In this document: positions 34,291 to 42,194 of the stretch, one piece after another
How positions within the stretch are numbered: position 1 is the first letter of the stretch
Layout: each line of letters begins with the position of its first letter
Assembly: GCA_900143615.1 (NCBI GenBank)
Contig: FREU01000004.1
Coordinates: 124,001-188,000, forward strand
Reading direction: 5' to 3'
Length of the DNA: 64,000 nucleotides
From: Rhodobacteraceae bacterium Alg231-30
GTDB lineage: Bacteria > Pseudomonadota > Alphaproteobacteria > Rhodobacterales > Rhodobacteraceae
The notes under the pieces: generated by a model
What the model saw: only the letters and a program-made list of their open reading frames with translations
The model's database searches: none
What the model was told of the DNA's origin: nothing
Made by a program: the position numbers and the translations under genes

Positions 34291-35151
34291 ATGACCCGTA
34301 CCGTTTATGTGAATGGCGATTATCTGCCCGAGACCGAAGCAACAATTTCGATCTTTGACCGTGGCTTCCTGATGGCGGATGCGGTCTATGAGGTGACCAG
34401 CGTGCTGGACGGCAAGCTGATTGATTTCGAAGGCCACGCGGTGCGGCTCAACCGCTCACTTAGCGAGCTGGACATGGCCAGCCCCTGTGACAAAGACGAA
34501 TTGCTCGCAATCCACCGCAAACTGGTCGAACTCAACGACATCAACGAAGGTCTGATCTATCTGCAGGTCAGCCGCGGCAGCGATGGCGACCGCGACTTTG
34601 TCTTCCCAAGTGCTGACACCAAGCCAACGCTGGTTCTGTTCACCCAGAACAAACCCGGCCTCGCCAACAGCCCCGCCGCCCAGAAAGGCGCCAAGATCAT
34701 CTCGATCGAGGATATCCGCTGGGGCCGTCGCGATATCAAAACCGTACAGCTGCTCTATCCTTCGATGGGCAAGATGATGGCCAAGAAAGCCGGTTGTGAT
34801 GATGCGTGGATGATTGAGGACGGCTATGTCACCGAAGGCACGTCAAACAACGCCTATTTTGTCAAAGGCGGCAAAATCGTCACCCGTCCGCTGAGCAACG
34901 AGATCCTGCATGGCATCACCCGCAAGGCAGTGCTGCGCATGGCAGCCGAAGCCCAGATGGAAATCGAAGAGCGCCTGTTCACCATTGACGAGGCCAAGGA
35001 AGCGGATGAGGCCTTCACCACTTCAGCGTCCGCCTTTGTGATGCCGGTTGTGGAAATTGACGGCGCCGTGCTGGGCGACGGCACCCCCGGCCCGATCGCC
35101 AAACGCCTGCGCGAGATCTATCTCGACGAAAGCCGCAAGGCCGCCATCTAA
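34291..35151 (+). CDS. D-amino acid transaminase (PLP fold type IV)
   Basis: 286 residues. The opening TVYVNGDYLPETEATISIFDRGFLMADAVYEV is diagnostic for D-alanine aminotransferase. The PLP lysine is in GRRDIKTVQLLYPSM (about 150), and the phosphate/selectivity loop reads EGYVTEGTSNNAYFV-like with Glu and Thr-Ser. It transfers the amino group of D-amino acids to 2-oxoglutarate, producing D-glutamate that DgcN and DgcA can convert to L-glutamate. It lies 169 bases after dgcA on the same strand, and a terminator follows. GGAAGGA precedes the ATG. Confidence 0.92.
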   Translation: MTRTVYVNGDYLPETEATISIFDRGFLMADAVYEVTSVLDGKLIDFEGHAVRLNRSLSELDMASPCDKDELLAIHRKLVELNDINEGLIYLQVSRGSDGDRDFVFPSADTKPTLVLFTQNKPGLANSPAAQKGAKIISIEDIRWGRRDIKTVQLLYPSMGKMMAKKAGCDDAWMIEDGYVTEGTSNNAYFVKGGKIVTRPLSNEILHGITRKAVLRMAAEAQMEIEERLFTIDEAKEADEAFTTSASAFVMPVVEIDGAVLGDGTPGPIAKRLREIYLDESRKAAI

Positions 35152-35164
35152 ACCAAACAGATCA

Positions 35165-35188
35165 GGGCCGGAGCCCACACTCCGGCCC
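35165..35188 (+). terminator. Terminator of the D-amino acid cluster
   Basis: GGGCCGGAG-CCCACA-CTCCGGCCC is a perfect 9-pair stem 14 bases after the transaminase stop, followed by a short ATTT. Confidence 0.75.
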
Positions 35189-35217
35189 ATTTGCTGTCCG
35201 TCATTCAAAGTTTGGAT

Positions 35218-35670
35218 TTACGCCCGTTCATCTTTGGGTGAGCCCATGATCACATAGGATTTTATCGTGCTCACCTGCGGCAAGTCCCCCAAAACATCAG
35301 TGTGGAATGCTTTGTAGGCCTTTAAATCCGCCACCTCGACCCTGAGCAGATATTCCACCTCTCCCGTGATGTTGTGGCATTCGCGCACTTCCGGCGCGAT
35401 CGACATCGCGCGTTCAAACGCCCGCTGGGCGCTCTTGGTGTGTTGGTTCAACCCCACCGTTAAAAATGCCGCAAAGCCTGTCCCCATGGCGGCTGGGTCC
35501 AACACTGCGCGGTATCCGGTGATCACGCCCGCAGCCTCAAGCGCGGCCACGCGGCGTAGGCAAGCCGATGGCGACAGGCCCACTTTGGTGGCCAACTCAA
35601 GATTGCTGACCCTTCCGTTGCGAGAAAGCTCACGCAATATCGCGTCACTTATGGCATCAATTTCCGTCAT
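35218..35670 (-). CDS. Lrp/AsnC family transcriptional regulator
   Basis: 150 residues. HTH in the first 60 residues (ILRELSRNGRVSNLELATKVGLSPSACLRRVAALE), then the RAM ligand-binding domain (VRECHNITGEVEYLLRVEVAD). A start at 35679 is also possible; the long reading to 36237 is an artefact overlapping the divergent LysE gene. It faces a LysE-family exporter, and a perfect 16-base palindrome lies between them. By analogy with Lrp/LysE pairs it probably induces export of an amino acid when that accumulates. It converges on the D-amino acid cluster, but no direct link to it is visible. Confidence 0.92.
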   Translation of the reverse strand: MTEIDAISDAILRELSRNGRVSNLELATKVGLSPSACLRRVAALEAAGVITGYRAVLDPAAMGTGFAAFLTVGLNQHTKSAQRAFERAMSIAPEVRECHNITGEVEYLLRVEVADLKAYKAFHTDVLGDLPQVSTIKSYVIMGSPKDERA

Positions 35671-35726
35671 TAATTGCATTTCGTGAAACAAAGCGCTGAA
35701 AAAAGCAACTAAAATGCATAATATAT

Positions 35727-35742
35727 CATGCAATATTGCATG
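35727..35742. promoter_or_regulatory. 16-bp palindromic operator at the LysE start
   Basis: CATGCAATATTGCATG is a perfect palindrome and overlaps the possible LysE start codons at 35728 and 35740. A/T-centred palindromes of this type are typical Lrp/AsnC binding sites, and the divergent gene encodes such a protein. Confidence 0.7.
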
Positions 35743-36339
35743 ATGACTTACGAAATCTTCCTTGCTCTCTGCGGTTTTGCCTTGGTGTCCTCGATCACGC
35801 CGGGGCCCAACAATCTGATGCTGATGGCGTCTGGTGCCAATTTTGGCTTTTGGCGCACCATCCCGCATATGCTGGGCATTGGCATTGGTTTTACGGTGAT
35901 GATCGTTGTGATTGGTTTTGGGTTGATCCGGATTTTTGACCATTTCCCAATCGCCACAACCGTGCTGACAGTGTTTTCCGTCACCTATCTGCTCTGGCTG
36001 GCGTGGAAGATTGCCCATGCCTCCTCGCCGCGCACGGCTGAGAGTGCGGGTACACCACTGACCTTTTTGCAGGCGGCCCTGTTTCAATGGGTGAACCCCA
36101 AAGCCTGGACAATGGCACTCACCGCAATCACACTTTATGCGCCGCAACGCTCGGTGTCCGCTATTGTTCTGGTCGCTGTGATCTTTGGCGCGATCAATTT
36201 GCCAAGCGTGTCGTGCTGGACGGTTTTGGGTCAACAAATGCGCCGCTGGCTCAGCTCGCCGCGCCGTTTGGCAGCGTTTAATTGGACCATGGCCACGCTG
36301 TTGGTGCTGTCGCTCTACCCTGTGGTGCTAGCGTCATGA
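35740..36339 (+). CDS. LysE family amino acid exporter
   Basis: About 199 residues with six hydrophobic segments. The family signature is at the N-terminus: [48 protein letters not shown] around residue 115 is also typical of the RhtB/LysE superfamily. The start could be 35728, 35740 or 35743; none has a ribosome binding site. The operator palindrome covers the first two, so translation may start on a very short or leaderless message. Substrate unknown. Confidence 0.9.
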   Translation: MMTYEIFLALCGFALVSSITPGPNNLMLMASGANFGFWRTIPHMLGIGIGFTVMIVVIGFGLIRIFDHFPIATTVLTVFSVTYLLWLAWKIAHASSPRTAESAGTPLTFLQAALFQWVNPKAWTMALTAITLYAPQRSVSAIVLVAVIFGAINLPSVSCWTVLGQQMRRWLSSPRRLAAFNWTMATLLVLSLYPVVLAS

Positions 36340-36392
36340 TCAGCGCGGCCTTGCGCATCACCCCCAGTTTTGCGATCACATGGCTCAAACCG

Positions 36393-36421
36393 TTGCATTT
36401 GGCCCCACGCAGGGTCATATA
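36393..36421 (+). promoter_or_regulatory. Promoter of accA
   Basis: TTGCAT and CATATA are separated by 17 bases and lie 31 bases before the accA ATG at 36452. The alternative upstream Met at 36380 lies in front of this promoter, which supports the 36452 start. Confidence 0.6.
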
Positions 36422-36451
36422 GCGAAGGCGCTTGGCAGACCGGAGAGCTTT

Positions 36452-37414
36452 ATGACCAACTATCTCGACTTCGAAAAACCACTGGCCGAAATTGAAGGCA
36501 AGGCGGAAGAATTGCGGGCACTGGCCCGTCAGAACGATGAGATGGATGTGGCTGACGAAGCCGCAGCCCTGGATCGCAAGGCGTCCGAGCTGCTCAAGGA
36601 TCTGTACAAAGACCTGACACCATGGCGCAAATGCCAAGTGGCGCGTCACCCCGACCGCCCGCATTGCCAGCACTATATCAACGAGCTGTTCACCGAATAC
36701 ACGCCGCTGGCAGGCGATCGCAACTTTGCCGATGACCTTGCGGTCAATGGCGGATTGGCGCGCTTTGACGGCCAGCCAGTGATGGTGATCGGCCATGAAA
36801 AAGGCAACGACACCAAGTCGCGCATTGCCCATAACTTTGGCATGGCGCGCCCCGAAGGCTATCGCAAAGCCGTTCGCCTGATGGAGATGGCGGCGCGCTT
36901 TGGTTTGCCGGTGATCACCTTGGTGGACACGGCAGGCGCCTATCCGGGCAAAGGTGCGGAAGAACGTGGCCAGTCCGAGGCGATTGCACGTTCCACCGAG
37001 ATGTGTCTGAAAATTGGCGTGCCGCTGATTGCCGTGATCATCGGCGAAGGCGGCTCGGGTGGGGCCGTGGCGTTCGCGACAGCCAACCGCGTGGCGATGC
37101 TGGAGCATTCGATCTACTCGGTGATCTCGCCGGAAGGCTGCGCGTCGATCCTGTGGAAAGATGCCGAGAAAATGCGCGAAGCCGCCGAAGCGCTGCGCCT
37201 GACCGCGCAGGATCTCAAGAAGCTGGGTGTGGCTGACATGGTCATCACCGAGCCGATGGGCGGCGCCCATCGTGACCGCGCGGCCACCTTTGACTCGGTG
37301 CGCAATGCCATTGCCTCGATGCTCAAGGACCTTGGCAAACTGGACGGAGCGGCGCTGGTTTCTGAGCGGCGCAAGAAATTCCTTGAGATCGGCTCCAAAG
37401 GGCTTGCGGCCTAA
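36452..37414 (+). CDS. accA: Acetyl-CoA carboxylase carboxyltransferase subunit alpha
   Basis: 320 residues, the normal length. With AccD it transfers carboxyl from biotin on AccB to acetyl-CoA, the committed step of fatty acid synthesis. Visible blocks: N-terminal [83 protein letters not shown] and [18 protein letters not shown] (oxyanion-hole glycines). GGAGAG lies 5 bases before the ATG. The gene is monocistronic by appearance and a double-hairpin repeat follows its stop. Confidence 0.98.
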   Translation: MTNYLDFEKPLAEIEGKAEELRALARQNDEMDVADEAAALDRKASELLKDLYKDLTPWRKCQVARHPDRPHCQHYINELFTEYTPLAGDRNFADDLAVNGGLARFDGQPVMVIGHEKGNDTKSRIAHNFGMARPEGYRKAVRLMEMAARFGLPVITLVDTAGAYPGKGAEERGQSEAIARSTEMCLKIGVPLIAVIIGEGGSGGAVAFATANRVAMLEHSIYSVISPEGCASILWKDAEKMREAAEALRLTAQDLKKLGVADMVITEPMGGAHRDRAATFDSVRNAIASMLKDLGKLDGAALVSERRKKFLEIGSKGLAA

Positions 37415-37427
37415 AGAGGCCCAAAAG

Positions 37428-37498
37428 CTCCCGCCCATGGAAACCGCAGCCAAGCTGCGGCCTCAATTGGTTGGGCATGGCTCAGCAAAGCTGAGCCT
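37428..37498 (+). repeat. Double-hairpin repeat, copy A (after accA)
   Basis: CTCCCGCCCATGG 14 bases after the accA stop, hairpin CCGCAGC-CAA-GCTGCGG (37444-37460), linker AATTGGTTGGGCAT, hairpin GGCTCAGC-AAA-GCTGAGCC (37479-37497). The best-formed copy in the window; copy B at 53438 shares the linker and second hairpin exactly. Confidence 0.7.
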
Positions 37499-37574
37499 GT
37501 CTCCCGATGTCGCCGCCGAAAACCTGCGAGTCGTTCGCGCTTGCCGTGCAAGACATCCCCTCTAAATTGCGGGC

Positions 37575-38900
37575 ATGATCGAGATTCTGAAGCACCCGAT
37601 TTTTGCCCGCCTCTTTGCCGCTCAGGTTGTCGCCCTTGCCGGTACGGGATTGTTGACCATCGCCTTGGGCCTGTTGGCCTATGATCTGGCTGGGGCCAAC
37701 GCAGGCATCGTGTTAGGCACCGCCTATTTCATCAAAATGATCGCCTATGTCGGCCTCTCGCCGATCACCGGTGCCTTGGTTGCCCGCCTGCCACGCAAGA
37801 TGGTGCTAATCGCTGCCGACCTGATCCGCTTTGGCGTCGCGCTCTGCCTGCCGTTTGTCGACAGCGTCGGCCAAATCTATGTATTGATTTTTGCCCTTCA
37901 GGCCGCCTCGGCCACCTTTACTCCGGCATTTCAGGCGCTCATCCCCGACGTATTAATCCGCGAAGAAGACTACACCCGCGCACTGTCCCTCTCGCGCATG
38001 GCCTATGATCTGGAAAACCTGCTCTCGCCGATGCTGGCGGGTGTCTTGCTGCTGATCATGCCGTTCAACTGGCTGTTTGTCGGCACTGCCGCAGGATTTC
38101 TAGCCTCCACCTACCTCATCTGGCGCACAGAGATCCCGGCCCGCGCCCAAGAGCCCGCCCGCCCCTTCCTCGCCCGTGTCACCCGCGGCAGCTGGATCTA
38201 TCTGGCCACGCCCCGCCTGCGCGGCCTGCTCTCGTTCAACCTCGGCGCGGCGGCCTTCTCGGCTTTTGTGCTGGTCAACACCGTGGTTCTGGTGCGCGAA
38301 ACATATGGCCGCGAAGACGCCGGACTTGCGCTGGCGATGGGCGCCTATGGCATGGGCAGCATGCTGGCCGCCTTTGGTCTGCCGTGGCTGCTGGATCGCC
38401 TGCCCGACCGGCGTGTGATGACTTTTGGCGCCGCCTGCCTCGGCGCGCTGACAGTTTTGCACGCGCTTTGGATCGGAATTGCCGGCCCGCTAGACTGGTC
38501 CGGTTTTCTGTTGATCTGGGCAGTGTCCGGCGCGCTCTATGCCGCCATTCTAACCCCCGCAGGTCGCCTGCTGCGCCGCTCAGCCCAACCCGAAGACCGC
38601 GCCTCGGTGTTTACCGCACATTTCGCGCTCAGCCACGCGTGCTGGCTGATCACTTATCCAATGGCCGGCTTTGTCGCGGTCTGGACCTCACTTTGGATCT
38701 CTATGGCACTGATGGGCAGCATCGGGCTGGGCAGCGTCGTGCTGGCCCGCAAACTATGGCCTAGGACATCCGCTGAAATCGAGCATGAGCATCCTGACCT
38801 GCCGTTGGATCACCCACATATTGTTGCGCACGGCGGGCGTCGTCACAGCCACGCCATTGTGATTGACGATGAACATCACGTCTGGCCCACGCACGGCTAA
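37575..38900 (+). CDS. MFS transporter with histidine-rich C-terminal tail
   Basis: 441 residues with about 12 TM segments, resembling the EntS/macrolide-efflux-like MFS branch (FARLFAAQVVALAGTGLLTIALGLLAYDLAG, then LPRKMVLIAADLIRFGVAL). The last ~40 residues are unusual: acidic and histidine-rich (EHEHPDLPLDHPHIVAHGG, then RHSHA and DDEHHVWPTHG). That suggests a cytoplasmic metal-binding extension and possible metal efflux; this is inference. No ribosome binding site is obvious before the ATG. No metalloregulator is adjacent. Confidence 0.88.
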   Translation: MIEILKHPIFARLFAAQVVALAGTGLLTIALGLLAYDLAGANAGIVLGTAYFIKMIAYVGLSPITGALVARLPRKMVLIAADLIRFGVALCLPFVDSVGQIYVLIFALQAASATFTPAFQALIPDVLIREEDYTRALSLSRMAYDLENLLSPMLAGVLLLIMPFNWLFVGTAAGFLASTYLIWRTEIPARAQEPARPFLARVTRGSWIYLATPRLRGLLSFNLGAAAFSAFVLVNTVVLVRETYGREDAGLALAMGAYGMGSMLAAFGLPWLLDRLPDRRVMTFGAACLGALTVLHALWIGIAGPLDWSGFLLIWAVSGALYAAILTPAGRLLRRSAQPEDRASVFTAHFALSHACWLITYPMAGFVAVWTSLWISMALMGSIGLGSVVLARKLWPRTSAEIEHEHPDLPLDHPHIVAHGGRRHSHAIVIDDEHHVWPTHG

Positions 38901-39089
38901 CAATCGCGTTAAATTTCGCTAACCACCGCGCCCGCAGGCCTAACGATGACGGCTTTACCAAAACCGCGTTTTTTGCACCGTCGCAATACCGACGTAATAC
39001 CGACGCGTTGCAGCCTGCTCAAATTGGCAGGGCGGTAAACGTTAATCTGTGCCCGGCAAAGCGATAGAGGGCCCACCTCTAAAGGCTCT

Positions 39090-39743
39090 TTAGCTCGCCA
39101 AGAGACGCAAGCCCTGTGTCACATCCGAGCGCACCGCCAGCCGCAATCCCGGCTCATCTCCGGCCTTCAGCGCCGCAATAATCAGGCGGTGAAAATGCGG
39201 CGGCTCGGTCTTGCGCAACCGCCCATAAAGCGCGCGCATTGTCGGCCCAAGTTGTAGCCAAACGGTCTCGGCCATCGCCAACATCGCAGGCGCCTGCGCA
39301 CGCAGATAAAGCGTACGATGGAACTCAAGGTTGGCGCGAATATACCCCACCGCATCGCGGCGCGCGACAGCCTCAGCCACCGTGCCATTGATCGAGGTAA
39401 GCCGGTCAATCAGCGCCATATGTGCCCGTGGCAAAGCGCGGCTGGACAGCTCAACTTCGATCAAGGCGCGCAGCGCCGCCAACTCTTCCAAACGCTCGCT
39501 GGTCAACTCAGGAGTGGATACGCGACCTGAGGTGGATAGGAACAGCGCGCCCTCGGCCACCAACCGGCGCACCGCCTCACGCGCCGGCGTCATCGACACC
39601 TCATATTCGCGGCCAATGCCACGCAGCGTCAGTGCCGCACCAGGAGCCATTTCACCATACATAATGCGAGCACGCAAAGCGCGGTAAACGCGATCATGTG
39701 CGGAACTGGCAACGTCTTGAGAAACACGGGTTGTTGGGATCAT
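39090..39743 (-). CDS. GntR family regulator (FCD/FadR subfamily)
   Basis: 217 residues. The winged HTH is at the N-terminus (VYRALRARIMYGEMAPGAALTLRGIGREYEVSMTPAREAVRRLVAEGAL). A helical FCD effector domain follows, with the metal-ligand-type histidine string NLEFHRTLYLRA and PHFHRLIIAAL. AGAGG precedes the ATG. A perfect TGTGATCACA palindrome 8 bases upstream of the start suggests autoregulation. The neighbouring genes give no clue to the ligand. Confidence 0.92.
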   Translation of the reverse strand: MIPTTRVSQDVASSAHDRVYRALRARIMYGEMAPGAALTLRGIGREYEVSMTPAREAVRRLVAEGALFLSTSGRVSTPELTSERLEELAALRALIEVELSSRALPRAHMALIDRLTSINGTVAEAVARRDAVGYIRANLEFHRTLYLRAQAPAMLAMAETVWLQLGPTMRALYGRLRKTEPPHFHRLIIAALKAGDEPGLRLAVRSDVTQGLRLLAS

Positions 39744-39750
39744 GCCTCTA

Positions 39751-39760
39751 TGTGATCACA
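39751..39760. promoter_or_regulatory. Palindrome TGTGATCACA upstream of the GntR gene
   Basis: A perfect 10-base palindrome directly in front of the ribosome binding site of the GntR/FCD gene. It fits the NTGTNxxNACAN-like sites of FCD regulators. Confidence 0.5.
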
Positions 39761-39791
39761 AAACACGCAAAGGTCAATTGCATCTCGCTTC

Positions 39792-40481
39792 TCAATTGAA
39801 ACGATAACGGTGTAATTCCTGCCCGTGCGTCTTGAGCCACTTGCGCTCAGTCTCATAAGGGCCGTGAATTTTGTCCACCAGCGCCCAGAAATTGCTGGAA
39901 TGGTTCATCTCGCGCAAATGCGCCACCTCATGCGCTGCGACGTAATCCAGCACCTCAGGTGGGGCCATCACCAAACGCCACGAAAACATCAAAGCCTTTG
40001 AAGAAGAACAAGAACCCCAGCGCGAACGTGTGTCGCGCAGCGTCAACTTGGAGGGCTTGGTTCCCAGAGCCAACGCATAATGATCCACCGCTTCCGCCAG
40101 CCGATGACGCGCCAATGTACGCAAATACGCCTGTACGCGTCTGCCAGCTGTTTCTGCCGCTCCTGGCACGGCGATCTCTTGCTGACCCAGCACCACCGAG
40201 CGCCCCGTGGCCTGCGTGATCTCACGCATGCGCCCCCCAATAGGCACCGCCTCCCCCATCGCCACGTCGACATGGTCGGGTATAATTTCAAGCTGGCGCC
40301 GCAACCAATCCTGCTTCTCATGAGCAAACTTGAGCCCTTCCCGCTCGGACACGCCGGTCGGCAACGTGAGCGAGACCTTTCCGTCCAGACGAGACACCCT
40401 CAACGACAGCCGCCGCGCCCGCCCCGAGCGCCGCAAAACCACCTCGATCGGAGGTGTTCCGGGGATGAAATGCTGCGTCAT
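39792..40481 (-). CDS. YgjP/WLM-type zinc metallopeptidase (DUF45)
   Basis: 229 residues. The zinc motif HEVAHLREMNHSSNFW is near residue 180, with HExxH and the third His of the WLM/M48-like group. RDTRSRWGSCSSSKALMFSWRLVMAP just upstream is the family hallmark. Cytoplasmic, no TM segment. Its role is not established in bacteria, though relatives are linked to protein or DNA-protein-crosslink turnover. AAGGAG precedes the ATG. Confidence 0.92.
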   Translation of the reverse strand: MTQHFIPGTPPIEVVLRRSGRARRLSLRVSRLDGKVSLTLPTGVSEREGLKFAHEKQDWLRRQLEIIPDHVDVAMGEAVPIGGRMREITQATGRSVVLGQQEIAVPGAAETAGRRVQAYLRTLARHRLAEAVDHYALALGTKPSKLTLRDTRSRWGSCSSSKALMFSWRLVMAPPEVLDYVAAHEVAHLREMNHSSNFWALVDKIHGPYETERKWLKTHGQELHRYRFN

Positions 40482-40600
40482 GCATGCTCCTTGGCGCTAT
40501 TGGCCGTGATATGGGACGATACCCTTTGACTCCGCCTTACTGATATGGCAGGTGGCCCTGATCGTCGAGAGAGACACAACCGATTTAAAGGGGAATTCCC

Positions 40601-40924
40601 ATGCCCAAAGAAGAATGGGGCGTCAAACGCGTATGCCCAGAGACTGGCAAGCGATTCTATGACATGAACAAAAACCCCGTCATCAGCCCGTACACGGGTA
40701 ATGTCGTGGAAGTCGAAGCCGGCAAGAGCCGCATGATCGCGGCTGATGCCGAAGACGCCGAAACATTGAAAGCCAAGAACGCCGAGACTTCGGATGACGT
40801 TCTTGAAGATGATGACACTGTTGATCTGGACATCGATGATGATGTGCTGGACGACGACGATGATGACGACAACGTTTCGCTTGAAGAAATTGCGGATGTT
40901 GCCTCAGAAGACGACGACAGCTGA
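40601..40924 (+). CDS. TIGR02300 family protein with acidic tail
   Basis: 107 residues. The family core KRVCPETGKRFYDMNKNPVISPYTG has a CP-x-TG-x-x-FYD string suggestive of a degenerate zinc ribbon. The C-terminal half is a long Asp/Glu-rich tail (from about residue 66), a low-complexity region typical of this alphaproteobacterial family. Function unknown. AAGGGGAA precedes the ATG. Directly downstream are an inverted repeat and the tRNA-Ala promoter. Confidence 0.9.
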   Translation: MPKEEWGVKRVCPETGKRFYDMNKNPVISPYTGNVVEVEAGKSRMIAADAEDAETLKAKNAETSDDVLEDDDTVDLDIDDDVLDDDDDDDNVSLEEIADVASEDDDS

Positions 40925-40940
40925 TCGTCAAATATTCTTT

Positions 40941-40988
40941 CCCGGGGCGGAATTTTCCGCTTGAACCCGCCTCGGGATACGCCTAAAT
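40941..40988 (+). promoter_or_regulatory. tRNA-Ala promoter overlapped by an inverted repeat
   Basis: CTTGAA (40960-40965) and CTAAAT (40983-40988) are separated by 17 bases, 29 bases before the tRNA. CCCGGGGCGG (40941-40950) pairs with CCGCCTCGGG (40967-40976) with one G-T pair, enclosing the -35 box. It probably also ends the TIGR02300 message. Confidence 0.65.
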
Positions 40989-41017
40989 AGCGCGAACAAG
41001 CCGAGAAGCTTGTGGAT

Positions 41018-41093
41018 GGGGCCTTAGCTCAGCTGGGAGAGCGCTTCGCTGGCAGCGAAGAGGTCAGGAGTTCGATCCTCCTAGGCTCCACCA
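41018..41093 (+). tRNA. tRNA-Ala (anticodon GGC)
   Basis: A 76-base cloverleaf with encoded CCA. The acceptor GGGGCCT pairs with AGGCTCC (one G-T), D-arm TAGCTCAGCTGGGAGAGC is standard, anticodon arm CTTCG-CTGGCAG-CGAAG places GGC at 41051-41053, and the T-arm holds GTTCGATCC. A degraded integrase begins 100 bases downstream, so the tRNA gene probably served as attachment site. Confidence 0.97.
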
Positions 41094-41192
41094 ATTTCTC
41101 TTAACATATTGAAATTAAAGAATAACCTTATTCACTGGGCTATCCAACCGTGGTTGTCGCAGTGATGTGTTACAGCGGCCGCCTTAAACAAA

Positions 41193-41475
41193 ATGCCCGG
41201 ACACACCCGTCTCCACCGCCGAAGTGCCACCTACGATCACCGCGCAGCGGTCCCTCAGGACATTGTCGCGACTTATCCCAAGCGGGACGAGACCTTCTCT
41301 CTGACGACCAAGAACGACCAAGAAGCCCTGCGGCGCGTGAGGCACGCAGCCGTGGAGGTAGATCGGCGGTTCGAAGACCACCGCAGGGGGGGAGGTGACC
41401 GCGACAGTTCAGGACGATCTGTCGGTAGAGCAGTTGAAGATGCTGCACGACACTTACTATCGACACCTGCCGCAA
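41193..41475 (+). pseudogene. DUF6538-type tyrosine integrase, N-terminal remnant, frameshifted and truncated
   Basis: The first ~66 codons give TRLHRRSATYDHRAAVPQDI, then TFSLTTKNDQEALRRVRHAA and VEVDRRFEDHRR. This is the characteristic N-terminal (DUF6538) region of phage-type integrases (RRG-x-Y-x-xRxxVPxDI, SLxTxDxxEAxRR). A run of seven G near 41385-41391 then breaks the frame; the continuation, one frame over, reads TVQDDLSVEQLKMLHDTYYRHL, also integrase-like. Homology stops at about 41475 where IS21-like DNA begins. The catalytic domain is absent, so no recombinase is made. Its place 100 bases after a tRNA gene is the usual position for such an integrase. Confidence 0.75.
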
Positions 41476-41576
41476 AAATGCCATCGCCCCTCAAGAGCAA
41501 TGGCCAAATTATCATGGTCAAAGTTGCAGCCCAAACTGGTCACAGTGCAACCTATTTTCAGCTTTCACACCCGACA
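41476..41576 (+). mobile_element. IS21-like element end (fragment A)
   Basis: Two sub-repeats, TGGTCAAAGTTGCA (41515-41528) and TGGTCACAGTGCAA (41537-41550), with a 22-base period, followed by an outer edge ending CCGACA at 41576 (TGTCGG on the other strand). Multiple internal terminal repeats with TG/CA tips are the IS21-family layout. No transposase gene remains, and the fragment abuts the broken integrase. Confidence 0.5.
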
Positions 41577-41719
41577 GCCCCTGTAGAGTGCTCCATAGCC
41601 TTACCATTTCACTTCTGTCAGCCTTTGAATTCATTCAACCCAGATTTCGGCATTGTCAGTGATTTTGCGTTTCATGGGCCCGTAAAACTGCCATTCAAGC
41701 GCAAAATCCGAAATTTTGA

Positions 41720-42103
41720 TCAATTCCCTGTACTGAATGGGTATCCCTGCTCTTGAAGCGCACCAATTGCTTTCAGCATGGTTTCAAGTTCCGCTCTGAC
41801 CACATCCAGGCTGGCAAACACATGCGCCTCGCCGCGTCCCGCAAGAGAGAGCACCGCTAAAAATACGGCGTCAGAGTTTCTCATCAGCTCGACCAGATGT
41901 TCTCCTGCCGGCGCATGCGTGCCCGAAATCCAATTTCTCGCGGTCCGCTCGCTTACGCCAGTCCAGCGCATAGTTGTCTTCGTCGCCTGATGTGTTCCGC
42001 CTAACTCACTCGTCAATGCTCTCCAAACTGCGTCACGGTATTCTATCTGCGCGTTTTCTTTTCTGCCTCCATTTTGAAAAGTGTTGCCTGTCTTCGGAAA
42101 CAT
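41720..42103 (-). CDS. HTH transcriptional regulator divergent from the recombinase operon
   Basis: 127 residues. A central helix-turn-helix-like stretch reads TMRWTGVSERTARNWISGTHAP (about 43-64), where SERTARNWISG resembles the recognition helix of XRE/phage Cro-like or transposase-type HTHs. The remainder is helical, with no other domain recognised. GGAAGGGCGGCAAG precedes the ATG. It faces the recombinase across 91 bases containing a perfect palindrome, so it is probably the cassette's repressor. Similar HTH genes beside recombinase-ParB cassettes would be the test of that role. Confidence 0.65.
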   Translation of the reverse strand: MFPKTGNTFQNGGRKENAQIEYRDAVWRALTSELGGTHQATKTTMRWTGVSERTARNWISGTHAPAGEHLVELMRNSDAVFLAVLSLAGRGEAHVFASLDVVRAELETMLKAIGALQEQGYPFSTGN

Positions 42104-42151
42104 CTTGCCGCCCTTCCCATGCTAACAATGTGGAACAAAGAGTCGCAAACG

Positions 42152-42163
42152 AACTGCGCAGTT
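42152..42163. promoter_or_regulatory. Palindrome in the recombinase/HTH divergent promoter region
   Basis: AACTGCGCAGTT is a perfect 12-base palindrome, 31 bases before the TTG start of the recombinase and 48 bases before the HTH gene start. Probable operator for the divergent regulator. Confidence 0.5.
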
Positions 42164-42194
42164 TTAAGAATTTGGATGATGGAGGACAGCAACA

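Noticed and set aside
36380..36451. Upstream in-frame ATG extending accA by 24 codons
   Set aside because: A 17-spaced promoter lies downstream of it, and GGAGAG precedes the ATG at 36452, which also matches the family length.
41018..42194. tRNA-Ala as attachment site of the serine recombinase
   Set aside because: Tyrosine integrases use tRNA genes; large serine recombinases usually do not. The tRNA is better linked to the broken DUF6538 integrase.
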